Below, in pieces: positions 1 through 5,955 of a stretch of DNA of 5,955 nucleotides. Positions within the stretch are counted from its first letter, which is position 1. Every line of letters begins with the position of its first letter. The stretch is from NCBI GenBank assembly GCA_030603375.1, contig JAUVXY010000090.1:1-5955 (forward strand), in the 5' to 3' direction. The translations under genes were made by a program, and so were the position numbers. The notes below the pieces were generated by a model, which saw only the letters and a program-made list of their open reading frames with translations, was not told the origin of the DNA and made no database searches. The stretch is from Actinomycetes bacterium. Lineage in GTDB: Bacteria; Actinomycetota; Humimicrobiia; Humimicrobiales; Humimicrobiaceae.

Positions 1-1311
1 TATTTCTCTTGCTTTTAAATTAGCAGCACGGCAGCTGACTCTCCTGCCATACGCATATTCAGCAGCTGCGGTCCCAGCTCTATGGCCAAAAACCTGGCAA
101 TCAATAAGGTTGTTTCCACCAGGGCGGTCAGCCCCGTGGGCGCCGCCGCTTACTTCTCCGGCTGCAAACAACCCTGAAACTTCAGTCCCGCCATTTTCAT
201 CAATTACAACTCCTCCATTAAATGACTGCACCAGCGGCGCAATTTCAATCATCTGTTTTGAAATGTCAAAGCCTGTTTTTTTAAAAACATTGTAGGTAAC
301 AGAAGCTTTACTTATAAGTTCTTCAGCAGGCACGCGGCTGATATCTAAAAAAATACCTCCGTTTTCTGTCGCATTTCCACCGGTAATTTCCTTAAACATT
401 GCTATGTCAAGATATTTTGCAGTTGTCCTGCATGAAAAAGGAAAGGAAAATCTTTTAGTCCTTAAGACATCTGCTGGCTTTAAACCATCAGGTAAATATT
501 TTTGTAAGAATTCCTCATTTTTCGCATTCAGCAGATGCGGTAAAAATTCCCACATATGCGAATGGATAATAAACTTTACAGCCGGGTGCACTACACCGGG
601 ACCAATCTGGATAAACTCCATATTTATAACAGAAGCTCCTGCTTTGAGAGCAGCTGAGTAGCCATCTCCATAAATGCCGTCTGGATTGACATTTAAATGG
701 AATATCCCTCCAGCTCCCCCGGTAGCTAAAATAACAGCTCTGGCTTTTATTAAAACAAGTTTTCCGCTGGCAATAAACACTCCTCCGCAGATTGTATTTT
801 CATCAACAATAAGTTCAATCAATCTGCAATCTTCAATTACATTTACACATTTTTTGTAATTTTCATTTTTTAATACATTTACTATCTCAATCCCTGTTTT
901 CCCGTTAATTGAGAGTGACCTTGCTTTTGAACATCCCGATAGTTTCTTTTGCTTTATTCTTCCATCGCTGCAGCAGTCAAATTTTATTCCCAGGCCTATC
1001 AGGTCATTAATTCTTGAAACTGCCTCTTTTGATATAATTTCACATAATTTTTCATCTGCCAGGCCAAGCCCTGTTTTTACTATGTCGTCTTTGTATATCT
1101 GCGGGCTATCGCCGTCACATTCAAAATTAAATGGAGTATTTATTCCAAGTGTTTCAGATGCAAAAAAATTTGTGCTTCCGCTGAATCCATATTTACCAAC
1201 TGTAGCAAGCGTCACATCAAGCTTCGGACTCATCATTTTAGCAGACAGTGCCGCCCTGCTTCCCGCACCTCCGCCGCCTGCAACCAGAATATCTGTGTTT
1301 AAAGATTCCAT
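1..1311 (-). CDS. FAD-dependent oxidoreductase of the fumarate reductase / L-aspartate oxidase flavoprotein family (3' end missing)
   Basis: An open frame of 437 codons without a stop runs off the left edge, so the C-terminal domain is missing. I translated it by hand. The N-terminus has a Rossmann FAD motif, GGGGAG at residues 12-17 after the strand DILVA. A second FAD-domain signature, ATGGAGG, lies at about 196-202. The family signature AGEVSGGAHGADRPGGNNL lies at about 384-402, with His392 and Arg396 in the places of the substrate-binding His and Arg of fumarate reductases. The usual histidine for covalent FAD is absent (GSTNFFASE in that region), so FAD is probably bound non-covalently. 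The cap domain lacks the RGEGG motif with the proton-shuttling arginine of fumarate reductases. It reads PHLLNAKNEEFLQKYLP at about 258-274 instead. The real substrate is therefore unknown. The ATG at 1311 is 14 nt after the alcohol dehydrogenase stop and has an AGAGGT site upstream. It is probably cytoplasmic, as no signal peptide is seen. The family is secure; the function is not. Confidence 0.88.
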   Translation of the reverse strand, partial: MESLNTDILVAGGGGAGSRAALSAKMMSPKLDVTLATVGKYGFSGSTNFFASETLGINTPFNFECDGDSPQIYKDDIVKTGLGLADEKLCEIISKEAVSRINDLIGLGIKFDCCSDGRIKQKKLSGCSKARSLSINGKTGIEIVNVLKNENYKKCVNVIEDCRLIELIVDENTICGGVFIASGKLVLIKARAVILATGGAGGIFHLNVNPDGIYGDGYSAALKAGASVINMEFIQIGPGVVHPAVKFIIHSHMWEFLPHLLNAKNEEFLQKYLPDGLKPADVLRTKRFSFPFSCRTTAKYLDIAMFKEITGGNATENGGIFLDISRVPAEELISKASVTYNVFKKTGFDISKQMIEIAPLVQSFNGGVVIDENGGTEVSGLFAAGEVSGGAHGADRPGGNNLIDCQVFGHRAGTAAAEYAYGRRVSCRAANLKAREI

Positions 1312-1321
1312 CAGGCTAATT

Positions 1322-1327
1322 ACCTCT
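1322..1327 (-). promoter_or_regulatory. Ribosome binding site of the FAD oxidoreductase gene
   Basis: AGAGGT lies 10 nt before the ATG at 1311 and begins inside the TAG stop of the alcohol dehydrogenase gene. The spacing is a little long, but no other ATG, GTG or TTG start fits, so it supports 1311 as the start and suggests translational coupling. Confidence 0.55.
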
Positions 1328-2492
1328 AAGAGTAATATGCTTTTTTGTAAATTTTTTCTGCATCTTTTATTGATATTGGCCTGGGATTAAACTTTAAAAG
1401 CCTTTCTGTACTGGTGACCGCACTTTCTGCCATTAAAGAAAGGTCTTCTTTTTTTACTCCGTAATCACTAAGATTATATGAGATATCTAAATTAGTTAAA
1501 ATGTCTTTTACTATCTCAATAGATCTCTGTGCAGCTTTCTTAACTGACAAACGACTGCATGATTCATCAAGCGCAACAGCAATTTCAGAAAACTTTTCCT
1601 CAGCTGCAGATAAATTATATTCCATGACCCATGGAAGAAAGACAGCTACCGAACGGCCATGTGACACATGGTAACCGGTATCCAAAGGATACGCCAGGCC
1701 GTGAGCGCCTCCAAGACCTGCCCCGCAAAAACTTATTCCTGCATAAAAAGCAGCAGCAGCCATGCCTCTTCGTGCTTCTTTGTCGCTTTTACCATTCCTG
1801 TAAGCTCTTATCAAGTATCTTCCTGCTTTCTTTATTGAACTTAAGCCTGCTGTGTCAGTCAAGTCAGAAGAACCTTTGCTGACAAAAGCTTCAATAGCAT
1901 GGCACAGGGCATCTGCACCTGTATCTGCAGTTATTACAGGAGGCAGGTTATAGGTCAGCTCAAAGTCTATAAAGACAACATCAGCCATGTTATGTTCAGA
2001 ATAAATTGCTACCTTTTTTTTATTTATTTCATCTACCAGAACAGCTGCCTGTGTAGCTTCACTCCCTGTACCTGCTGTTGTAGGTATCAAAAACTTTGGC
2101 AAGCTTCTACTGAGCACCCTGTACAACCCAAGACAATTTTCAACACTTCCGCCATTTTTAGCTGCAACAGCTACTGTTTTCGCTACATCCAATACGCTGC
2201 CGCCTCCAAGACCGATAACCAGATCACAGCTGCTTTTATCCAGCACCTTGAGCCCTTTTTTAACTGTGCCAATATCAGGATCAGCGGTAACACCGTCCCA
2301 TATTACCAGCCTTATTTTTTCTTCAGAAACTATATCTTTAATCTTCTTAGCAAATCCAAGTTTTGTAAGATTAGCATCTGTCACCAACAAAATCTTACTG
2401 CCGCCAAAGTGCTTTACCCAGTATGGAATCTGATTTATAATGCCATCACCTGTTAAAACAACATTTGGAAAAAATGTTTTTAGATTATTCAT
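1326..2492 (-). CDS. Iron-containing (group III) alcohol dehydrogenase
   Basis: This 388-residue protein has the usual length of the family of lactaldehyde reductase (FucO) and butanol dehydrogenases, which interconvert alcohols and aldehydes with NAD(P) in the cytoplasm. The N-terminal half carries the dinucleotide-binding loop GLGGGSVLDVAK (about 94-105) and the conserved PTTAGTGSE (137-145). All four metal ligands are present: Asp194 and His198 (DALCHAIE), His264 (GGAHGLAYP) and His278 (HVSHGR), with the 14-residue spacing between the last two seen in FucO. An iron or zinc enzyme is expected. It starts with ATG at 2492, which overlaps the TGA stop of the AOR gene (ATGA), so the two are probably translationally coupled. 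A weak GGGAATAAG precedes the start. Sitting next to an AOR, it most simply provides or removes that enzyme's aldehyde (inference). The substrate cannot be told from the sequence, because the family is broad. Confidence 0.95.
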   Translation of the reverse strand: MNNLKTFFPNVVLTGDGIINQIPYWVKHFGGSKILLVTDANLTKLGFAKKIKDIVSEEKIRLVIWDGVTADPDIGTVKKGLKVLDKSSCDLVIGLGGGSVLDVAKTVAVAAKNGGSVENCLGLYRVLSRSLPKFLIPTTAGTGSEATQAAVLVDEINKKKVAIYSEHNMADVVFIDFELTYNLPPVITADTGADALCHAIEAFVSKGSSDLTDTAGLSSIKKAGRYLIRAYRNGKSDKEARRGMAAAAFYAGISFCGAGLGGAHGLAYPLDTGYHVSHGRSVAVFLPWVMEYNLSAAEEKFSEIAVALDESCSRLSVKKAAQRSIEIVKDILTNLDISYNLSDYGVKKEDLSLMAESAVTSTERLLKFNPRPISIKDAEKIYKKAYYS

Positions 2493-3913
2493 TTTCTTAT
2501 TCCCAGCTCTTTTAATTTCTTTTTTTCCGGAATTCCTCTCTCATCCCACATTCTAAATTTGTAATAATCCTTTAGCATGCGGTCCAGTGGAGGAATATTG
2601 CCTTTGGCTTCCGAGTCAGTTTTAGCCTGCACTAAAAATCTCTCAGGCAAGGTGTCATCACCTTTTAGAATACCGCATCTATTGTTAAACAATCTCTTTA
2701 AATTAAATATTCTCTCACCTGTTTTTATTAGTTCCTGAGAATCAAACTCCCAGCCTGTAACAAGTGAGAGCATCTCTGCCATATTCTTAACTTTTATGCC
2801 TCCAAACAAAACAAATTTACATAAACTAAAAGAATCAAACAAACACATTAAATTTTGAATTAGAGCTACCTTTTCACCCTTTTCCTTATAAGAAAAAGGG
2901 TCCATTGGTTCATATATTCCGATTTCTGGCATAATAACCGATCTTTCAAATACATGGGAAAATGCCTGAAGGTGACAAGCACCCCTGTTAGACGTTGCAA
3001 AGCCTACTGCCACAGAATTGTATGCCCTTTGGTCATTTGCAGGAAAGCTAAGTCCTTTTACCTGCGGATCAAAACTTTTGGTTTCTTCTCCCCATAACTT
3101 AAATAACTTATTAAAGCCAAGAGAAATTACTTTGCCGAATCCCTTATTATCTAAAATAGAATCAATAATGCTCAGGGCTAAATCAGGATCACCCCATTTT
3201 AAAGAAATTCCGCCGGTGTCACCCAGCCCTATTATTTTTCTGTCAAACGCTTCTGTTGCAAACCCTATCAGCCCGCCTGTCTCAATAGTATCTATGCCAG
3301 ATCTATTACATTTTTCATTGGCAAACTGTACTGCATCAAGATCATCGATAAACAAGTTGCTTCCAAGCATCCCTATTGTCTCATACTCGGGACCTGCACT
3401 AACCTCTTTTCCCCTGTATTTTTCACTTTTAACCTGCACAAGCCTTCCGCAAGATACTGGACAACTGGCGCAATTTACAGATTTTACAAAAATAGTTTCC
3501 TTCATTCTTTCCCAGCTTATATTTTCAACCCGGTCCTTAAAACTGTCAATCTGGAAATTTTTTATTGGGAAAGAACCAACATCTTCCTGCATTGTCACTA
3601 AACTTGGTGTGCCTTTTTCCCTTAACCTTTTGGTACCGCTGGTAAAATCCGGCATCAAGTCTTTTACATATCTTCTCAAACCAGGCTCATCATACACAAA
3701 TGGCTTCCCCGTGCCATAAACAGCAATGGCTTTTAATTTCTTAGACCCCATAACTGCTCCAAGGCCGCATCTTGCAGCACTTCTTGCCTCATACCCATCA
3801 GTAAAAATACCAGCCAGCAAGTTCAGCTTCTCACCTGCCGGGCCTATGCATGTCACCTTTGCATCGGAATGGGTTAGCTCTCTTAATGCTTCTTCTGTCT
3901 CAAATGTATCCAT
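2489..3913 (-). CDS. Aldehyde:ferredoxin oxidoreductase, C-terminal part (domains 2 and 3), separated from its N-terminus by a frameshift
   Basis: AOR enzymes use a tungstopterin and one [4Fe-4S] cluster to oxidise aldehydes to acids with ferredoxin as acceptor. This 474-residue frame holds the cluster ligands Cys148, Cys151 and Cys155 (NCASCPVSCG) and the distant fourth, Cys365 (SFSLCKF). In the joined 613-residue protein these fall at 287, 290, 294 and 504, close to 288, 291, 295 and 494 of Pyrococcus furiosus AOR. RGACH (310-314) matches the region of that enzyme's active-site histidine. The frame opens with MDTFETEEAL, which is mid-protein in normal AORs and aligns to their GKDTFETEEAL segment. 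The ATG at 3913 is therefore an arbitrary in-frame codon rather than a true start, and no Shine-Dalgarno stands before it. The gene overlaps the alcohol dehydrogenase by ATGA. All cofactor residues are intact, which argues against a long-dead pseudogene. Confidence 0.93.
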   Translation of the reverse strand: MDTFETEEALRELTHSDAKVTCIGPAGEKLNLLAGIFTDGYEARSAARCGLGAVMGSKKLKAIAVYGTGKPFVYDEPGLRRYVKDLMPDFTSGTKRLREKGTPSLVTMQEDVGSFPIKNFQIDSFKDRVENISWERMKETIFVKSVNCASCPVSCGRLVQVKSEKYRGKEVSAGPEYETIGMLGSNLFIDDLDAVQFANEKCNRSGIDTIETGGLIGFATEAFDRKIIGLGDTGGISLKWGDPDLALSIIDSILDNKGFGKVISLGFNKLFKLWGEETKSFDPQVKGLSFPANDQRAYNSVAVGFATSNRGACHLQAFSHVFERSVIMPEIGIYEPMDPFSYKEKGEKVALIQNLMCLFDSFSLCKFVLFGGIKVKNMAEMLSLVTGWEFDSQELIKTGERIFNLKRLFNNRCGILKGDDTLPERFLVQAKTDSEAKGNIPPLDRMLKDYYKFRMWDERGIPEKKKLKELGIRK

Positions 3914-4329
3914 CCCGGAAATTTTTTTGTAGATCTTATCTCAACGGTTTCATCATTTATCCACAGGTAAACCAGTTCAGATGCTGCGCCTGTTATTTTT
4001 ACTCCAGACCAGCCAGCTCTCCTGAGTTCCCTGCCCCATTTTCCTCCCACACTTGCTTCCCCCCATATACCGGTCAATGGAGACCTGGCCACAACCCCGT
4101 GGCGTCCAGAAGAGGGGCATATTGTTCCTGTTAGAGGACCTGTTAAAAATAATAAAGCATTGTTTGGGCCAAGTGGGTCACATAAAATATCGGTATTGTA
4201 AAAAAGTTCATATGCGCCAAGTCCGCTTCCACCAATATATTTCTTTACTATTTCATCTGGAATTACTTTTTTCTCAACTTTTCTGCTGGTAAGATTTATA
4301 TCAAGCAGCGTGTACTTGAAGGGTGACAT
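3883..4329 (-). CDS. Aldehyde:ferredoxin oxidoreductase, N-terminal pterin-binding domain, ending early in a frameshift
   Basis: This 148-residue frame is the first AOR domain. It has the opening strand YTLLDINL, the glycine-rich YIGGSGLGAYELF (31-43) and the tungstopterin-binding segment SGRHGVVARSPLTG (74-87), with an arginine at 76 as in P. furiosus AOR, then GGKWGRELRRAGW (95-107). Homology to the family ends at about residue 136. The last 12 residues, FPGWIHLRQKKH, are out of frame. The proper continuation lies in the -1 frame (ISGMDTFETEEAL), starting at the A7 run at 3928-3922. Start: ATG at 4329, six bases after a strong GGGAGG. The ATG four bases earlier is in another frame. Alone this domain would lack the iron-sulfur cluster and half of the pterin site, so it is not expected to be active without the downstream part. 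Joined length is 613 residues, normal for the family. Confidence 0.92.
   Translation of the reverse strand: MSPFKYTLLDINLTSRKVEKKVIPDEIVKKYIGGSGLGAYELFYNTDILCDPLGPNNALLFLTGPLTGTICPSSGRHGVVARSPLTGIWGEASVGGKWGRELRRAGWSGVKITGAASELVYLWINDETVEIRSTKKFPGWIHLRQKKH
3922..3928 (-). other. A AAA AAA slippery heptamer at the AOR frame junction
   Basis: In the upstream frame the codons read ACA AAA AAA TTT, so the seven A residues form X XXY YYZ in exactly the phase needed for a -1 slip. After the slip, reading continues ATT TCC GGG ATG GAT, giving KKISGMDTFETEEAL, which aligns without a gap to other AORs. The -1 frame has a TGA at 3943-3941 and the upstream frame stops at 3885-3883, so the shift must fall between them. 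A simple A8-to-A7 deletion at the same place gives the same result. Confidence 0.7.
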
Positions 4330-4442
4330 TCATATCCTCCCTTTAATAATTTTACCGAGCCTTTATTTTTATTAATTCCTCTAATTTTATAAATTTAACC
4401 TAAAATGGACTTATGCAATCAGGCCTGCACACAACATACCCT
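4330..4442 (-). other. 113-nt intergenic leader between the PreA-like and AOR genes
   Basis: This is the only sizeable non-coding gap in the window. On the transcribed strand it starts GC-richer, with the palindrome CAGGCCTG (4429-4422), and becomes very AT-rich (TTTTAGGTTAAATTTATAAAATTAG) before the AOR ribosome binding site. I see no hairpin followed by a T run, so no intrinsic terminator. TATAAA near 4385 resembles a -10 box, but no good -35 lies 16-18 bases upstream. An internal promoter is possible but not supported. Confidence 0.4.
4336..4344 (-). promoter_or_regulatory. Strong ribosome binding site of the AOR gene
   Basis: AAAGGGAGG is followed by ATATGA and then the ATG at 4329. The six-base gap fits 4329. 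The out-of-frame ATG at 4333 would be only two bases from the site. Confidence 0.85.
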
Positions 4443-5633
4443 CTAGAACTTATTGATGTTAATTGCCCTCTCAGGGCAAACCTCATAACACATTCCACAT
4501 CTATCGCACAAATCATCTCTGATAACAGCACCAACTTTTGTAATATTTATCGCTTCGTACATACAACTTTTCTTGCAAACCCCGCAGCCAGTGCAAATAT
4601 CGCGATTTACGCTAAACTGAACTCCTGGATAGCCTCTTTCAACTTCTGAAGTTTTTTTAATATTTTCTAAAGCAATACCTTTAATATCATTAATGGATTT
4701 ATAGCCCTTTGCATCCATCCATGCTTCAATTGATTTAACCCATCTGCCAGTTGTATTAAAACCCTGCAGCATAACTGCTGTAACTGTTTGCACAATGGAA
4801 GCTCCAGCCATAAAGTAACTAACAGCATCCTGCCATTTCCAGACACCAAGTCCTGCAATAATTGGTATATTTACTTCCTTTGCAACCTGAAACACTGTCT
4901 TTAGCCCATATCCAAGCAGATAAGGACCGCCATATCCGCCTATAGACTGCCAGCCAATTGGGGACTCCGTTTCAATATCTATCATAATACCTGAAAGTCT
5001 TGCAGAAAGATTTACAGCAGATGCTCCTTCTTCCTCTGCCATTTTTGCAAGTGACATTGAATCAGAAGTTTGAGGTGTTATTTTTACGCTGAAAGGCTTT
5101 TTTAAAACTTGACTGCATGTGTGCACGAACTCTTTTGTAAGATCTACTGCACCTGCCCCCATCTTCACACCCATATCAGCTGCAAACGGACAGGAATTGT
5201 TAAGCTCAACCCAATCAGCTTTAGTTTCGTTTACCATCTGGCACATTGTTTGCCATTCCTCACTTGTTGAACCCGAAAGGCTTGCTACGACAACCCCGTC
5301 ATCTTTTACTAACTCTTTTGCCTTGTTTATGTCCTTCATATATTCTTCGTACCCAAAGGAGGAGCATTCCTCAAGCGAGCGAAGTGTAAAACTATCAGGC
5401 AAATCCTCTGGATAACCAGGATATTCTCTGTAGTTAAATAATTTAAATCTCGGCCTTGGATACTTGCGGCCTATAGCAGCAGAGTCACCAAACAGGGACT
5501 TTGCAATCGCGCCGCCTGCGCCTCCTTCAATACATCTTTTAATTCTCTTTGAATCCCAGGTTGGAGTTGCAGAACCCACTATAATAGGGTTTTTAAATTT
5601 TATTCCAGAAATCTCAACATTTAAATCTGCCAT
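4443..5633 (-). CDS. PreA-like FMN oxidoreductase with C-terminal 2x[4Fe-4S] ferredoxin domain (dihydropyrimidine/dihydroorotate dehydrogenase superfamily)
   Basis: This 396-residue protein has an FMN-binding TIM barrel (about 1-310) followed by two ferredoxin motifs. The cluster ligands are Cys347/350/353/357 (CTGCGVCKKSC) and Cys376/379/382/386 (CDRCGMCYEVCP). The barrel shows the FMN lysine in AIAKSLF (Lys45), ELNNSCP with the catalytic-loop Cys148, VKITP (Lys184), the glycine-rich GGYGGPYLLGYG (232-243) and the phosphate-binding GLGV...AGAS region (261-279). In bacterial dihydropyrimidine dehydrogenase the PreA subunit has this architecture and receives electrons from PreT through the clusters. 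No PreT partner is visible here. By eye, several substrate-contact positions of mammalian dihydropyrimidine dehydrogenase are not kept, so pyrimidine may not be its substrate. Start: ATG at 5633, five bases after GGAGG. The in-frame TTG at 5645 overlaps that site and is rejected. The gene follows the RraA-like gene by 16 nt and is surely co-transcribed with it. Confidence 0.9.
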   Translation of the reverse strand: MADLNVEISGIKFKNPIIVGSATPTWDSKRIKRCIEGGAGGAIAKSLFGDSAAIGRKYPRPRFKLFNYREYPGYPEDLPDSFTLRSLEECSSFGYEEYMKDINKAKELVKDDGVVVASLSGSTSEEWQTMCQMVNETKADWVELNNSCPFAADMGVKMGAGAVDLTKEFVHTCSQVLKKPFSVKITPQTSDSMSLAKMAEEEGASAVNLSARLSGIMIDIETESPIGWQSIGGYGGPYLLGYGLKTVFQVAKEVNIPIIAGLGVWKWQDAVSYFMAGASIVQTVTAVMLQGFNTTGRWVKSIEAWMDAKGYKSINDIKGIALENIKKTSEVERGYPGVQFSVNRDICTGCGVCKKSCMYEAINITKVGAVIRDDLCDRCGMCYEVCPERAININKF

Positions 5634-5638
5634 CAAAT

Positions 5639-5643
5639 CCTCC
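5639..5643 (-). promoter_or_regulatory. Ribosome binding site deciding the start of the PreA-like gene
   Basis: GGAGG followed by ATTTG and ATG at 5633 gives ideal spacing. It decides against the TTG at 5645, which would leave the site inside the coding region. Confidence 0.85.
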
Positions 5644-5649
5644 AAATAA

Positions 5650-5955
5650 TTACTGCTCTACTTTTTTAAAAGTATAATTTGACTGAGCATTAAACTTATA
5701 AATATCCAATGTGCTGTGCCCGGCTTTAATTTTTTTTAGAACTTCAATCTCCTTATCTACAATTTTTTCTGCCTTAGAAATTACAGCATCAATATCGTTG
5801 TACTTTATAACCACAACTCCATCGCTATCCCCTCTTACAACATCCCCGGGCTCTATGGTAACATCAGAAATACGTATTGGCTTATTTATAGAACCAGGTG
5901 CAATTTTTGCTGTACCCTTGATACACACACCTGCTGAAAAAACAGGAAAGCCCAG
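5650..5955 (-). CDS. RraA-family protein (4-hydroxy-4-methyl-2-oxoglutarate aldolase / RraA-like), C-terminal part
   Basis: The frame is open to the right edge, so the start lies outside the window. The visible 101 residues begin LGFPVFSAGVCIKGTAK, the typical PVF-x-x-G segment just after the active site of RraA-like proteins. A GTG at 5928 is in frame but lies within this conserved segment and is not the start. Then follow IEPGDVVRGDSDGVVVI, the family's PGD...D-DGVVV signature, and a C-terminal helix with KAEKIVDKEIEVLKKIKAG. Family members include class II pyruvate aldolases (HMG/CHA aldolase, often with oxaloacetate decarboxylase activity) and the RNase E regulator RraA. The catalytic GxxRD motif would lie just outside the window, so activity cannot be judged. 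In a catabolic operon the aldolase or decarboxylase role is more likely than RNase control (inference). It is the first visible gene, with 16 nt to the next. Confidence 0.9.
   Translation of the reverse strand: MGFPVFSAGVCIKGTAKIAPGSINKPIRISDVTIEPGDVVRGDSDGVVVIKYNDIDAVISKAEKIVDKEIEVLKKIKAGHSTLDIYKFNAQSNYTFKKVEQ

Noticed and set aside
1899..2456. Plus-strand open frame of 185 codons
   Set aside because: It lies wholly inside the alcohol dehydrogenase gene on the other strand, has no recognisable motif and has low-complexity Cys/Tyr-rich composition. It is a shadow frame.
3018..3719. Plus-strand open frame of 233 codons
   Set aside because: It lies opposite the AOR C-terminal part, whose cysteine ligands and family sequence are clear. 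No domain is recognisable and there is no neighbour in its direction.
3913..3913. ATG at 3913 as the start of a separate AOR-like gene
   Set aside because: There is no Shine-Dalgarno, the protein would begin in the middle of a conserved AOR segment, and the missing domain is directly upstream in the other frame.
4422..4429. Palindrome CAGGCCTG as an operator or terminator stem
   Set aside because: Eight bases without a loop, a T run or a second copy. It could be chance and no regulator is in view.
5634..5645. TTG at 5645 as an upstream start of the PreA-like gene
   Set aside because: It would put the GGAGG site inside the coding region. The ATG at 5633 has ideal spacing and matches the usual N-terminus.
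5926..5928. GTG at 5928 as the start of the RraA-like gene
   Set aside because: The conserved PVFSAG segment lies in frame upstream of it and the frame stays open to the window edge. The gene is simply cut by the window.

Overview
The window is one stretch of a tightly packed operon read entirely from the minus strand, so it runs from high to low coordinates. It is cut at both ends. In transcription order it holds: the C-terminal third of an RraA-family protein (window edge to 5650); a PreA-like flavin oxidoreductase with two C-terminal [4Fe-4S] motifs (5633-4443); a tungsten-type aldehyde:ferredoxin oxidoreductase (AOR), split into two overlapping frames (4329-3883 and 3913-2489); an iron-type alcohol dehydrogenase (2492-1326); and the first 437 codons of a fumarate-reductase/aspartate-oxidase-like FAD protein (1311 to beyond the window). 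Spacings are 16 nt, 113 nt, an ATGA stop/start overlap and 14 nt. The 113-nt gap in front of the AOR gene is the only sizeable non-coding stretch. No RNA gene, insertion sequence, CRISPR array or terminator was seen.

The organism is most likely a strict anaerobe. AOR, the ferredoxin-type clusters and the flavin reductases all point that way, as does an AT-leaning base composition with strong GGAGG ribosome binding sites. An anaerobic Firmicute (Clostridia, Peptococcaceae-like) is my first guess. A deltaproteobacterium, another anaerobe or even an archaeon is not excluded by what can be seen.

Together the genes look like a catabolic redox module. The alcohol dehydrogenase would interconvert an alcohol and an aldehyde with NAD(P). 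The AOR would take the aldehyde to the acid and reduce ferredoxin. The two flavoproteins (PreA-like and FrdA-like) are of families that reduce or oxidise C-C bonds. The RraA-like protein belongs to a family that includes aldolases and oxaloacetate decarboxylases acting on 2-oxo acids. I do not recognise this combination as a named pathway, and the substrate cannot be read from the sequence.

The most notable single feature is the AOR frameshift. The two frames join into a normal-length protein of 613 residues if the ribosome slips by -1 on A AAA AAA (3928-3922), or if one A has been lost from an original run of eight. Programmed frameshifting, a recent mutation and a homopolymer sequencing error all fit, and sequence alone cannot separate them.
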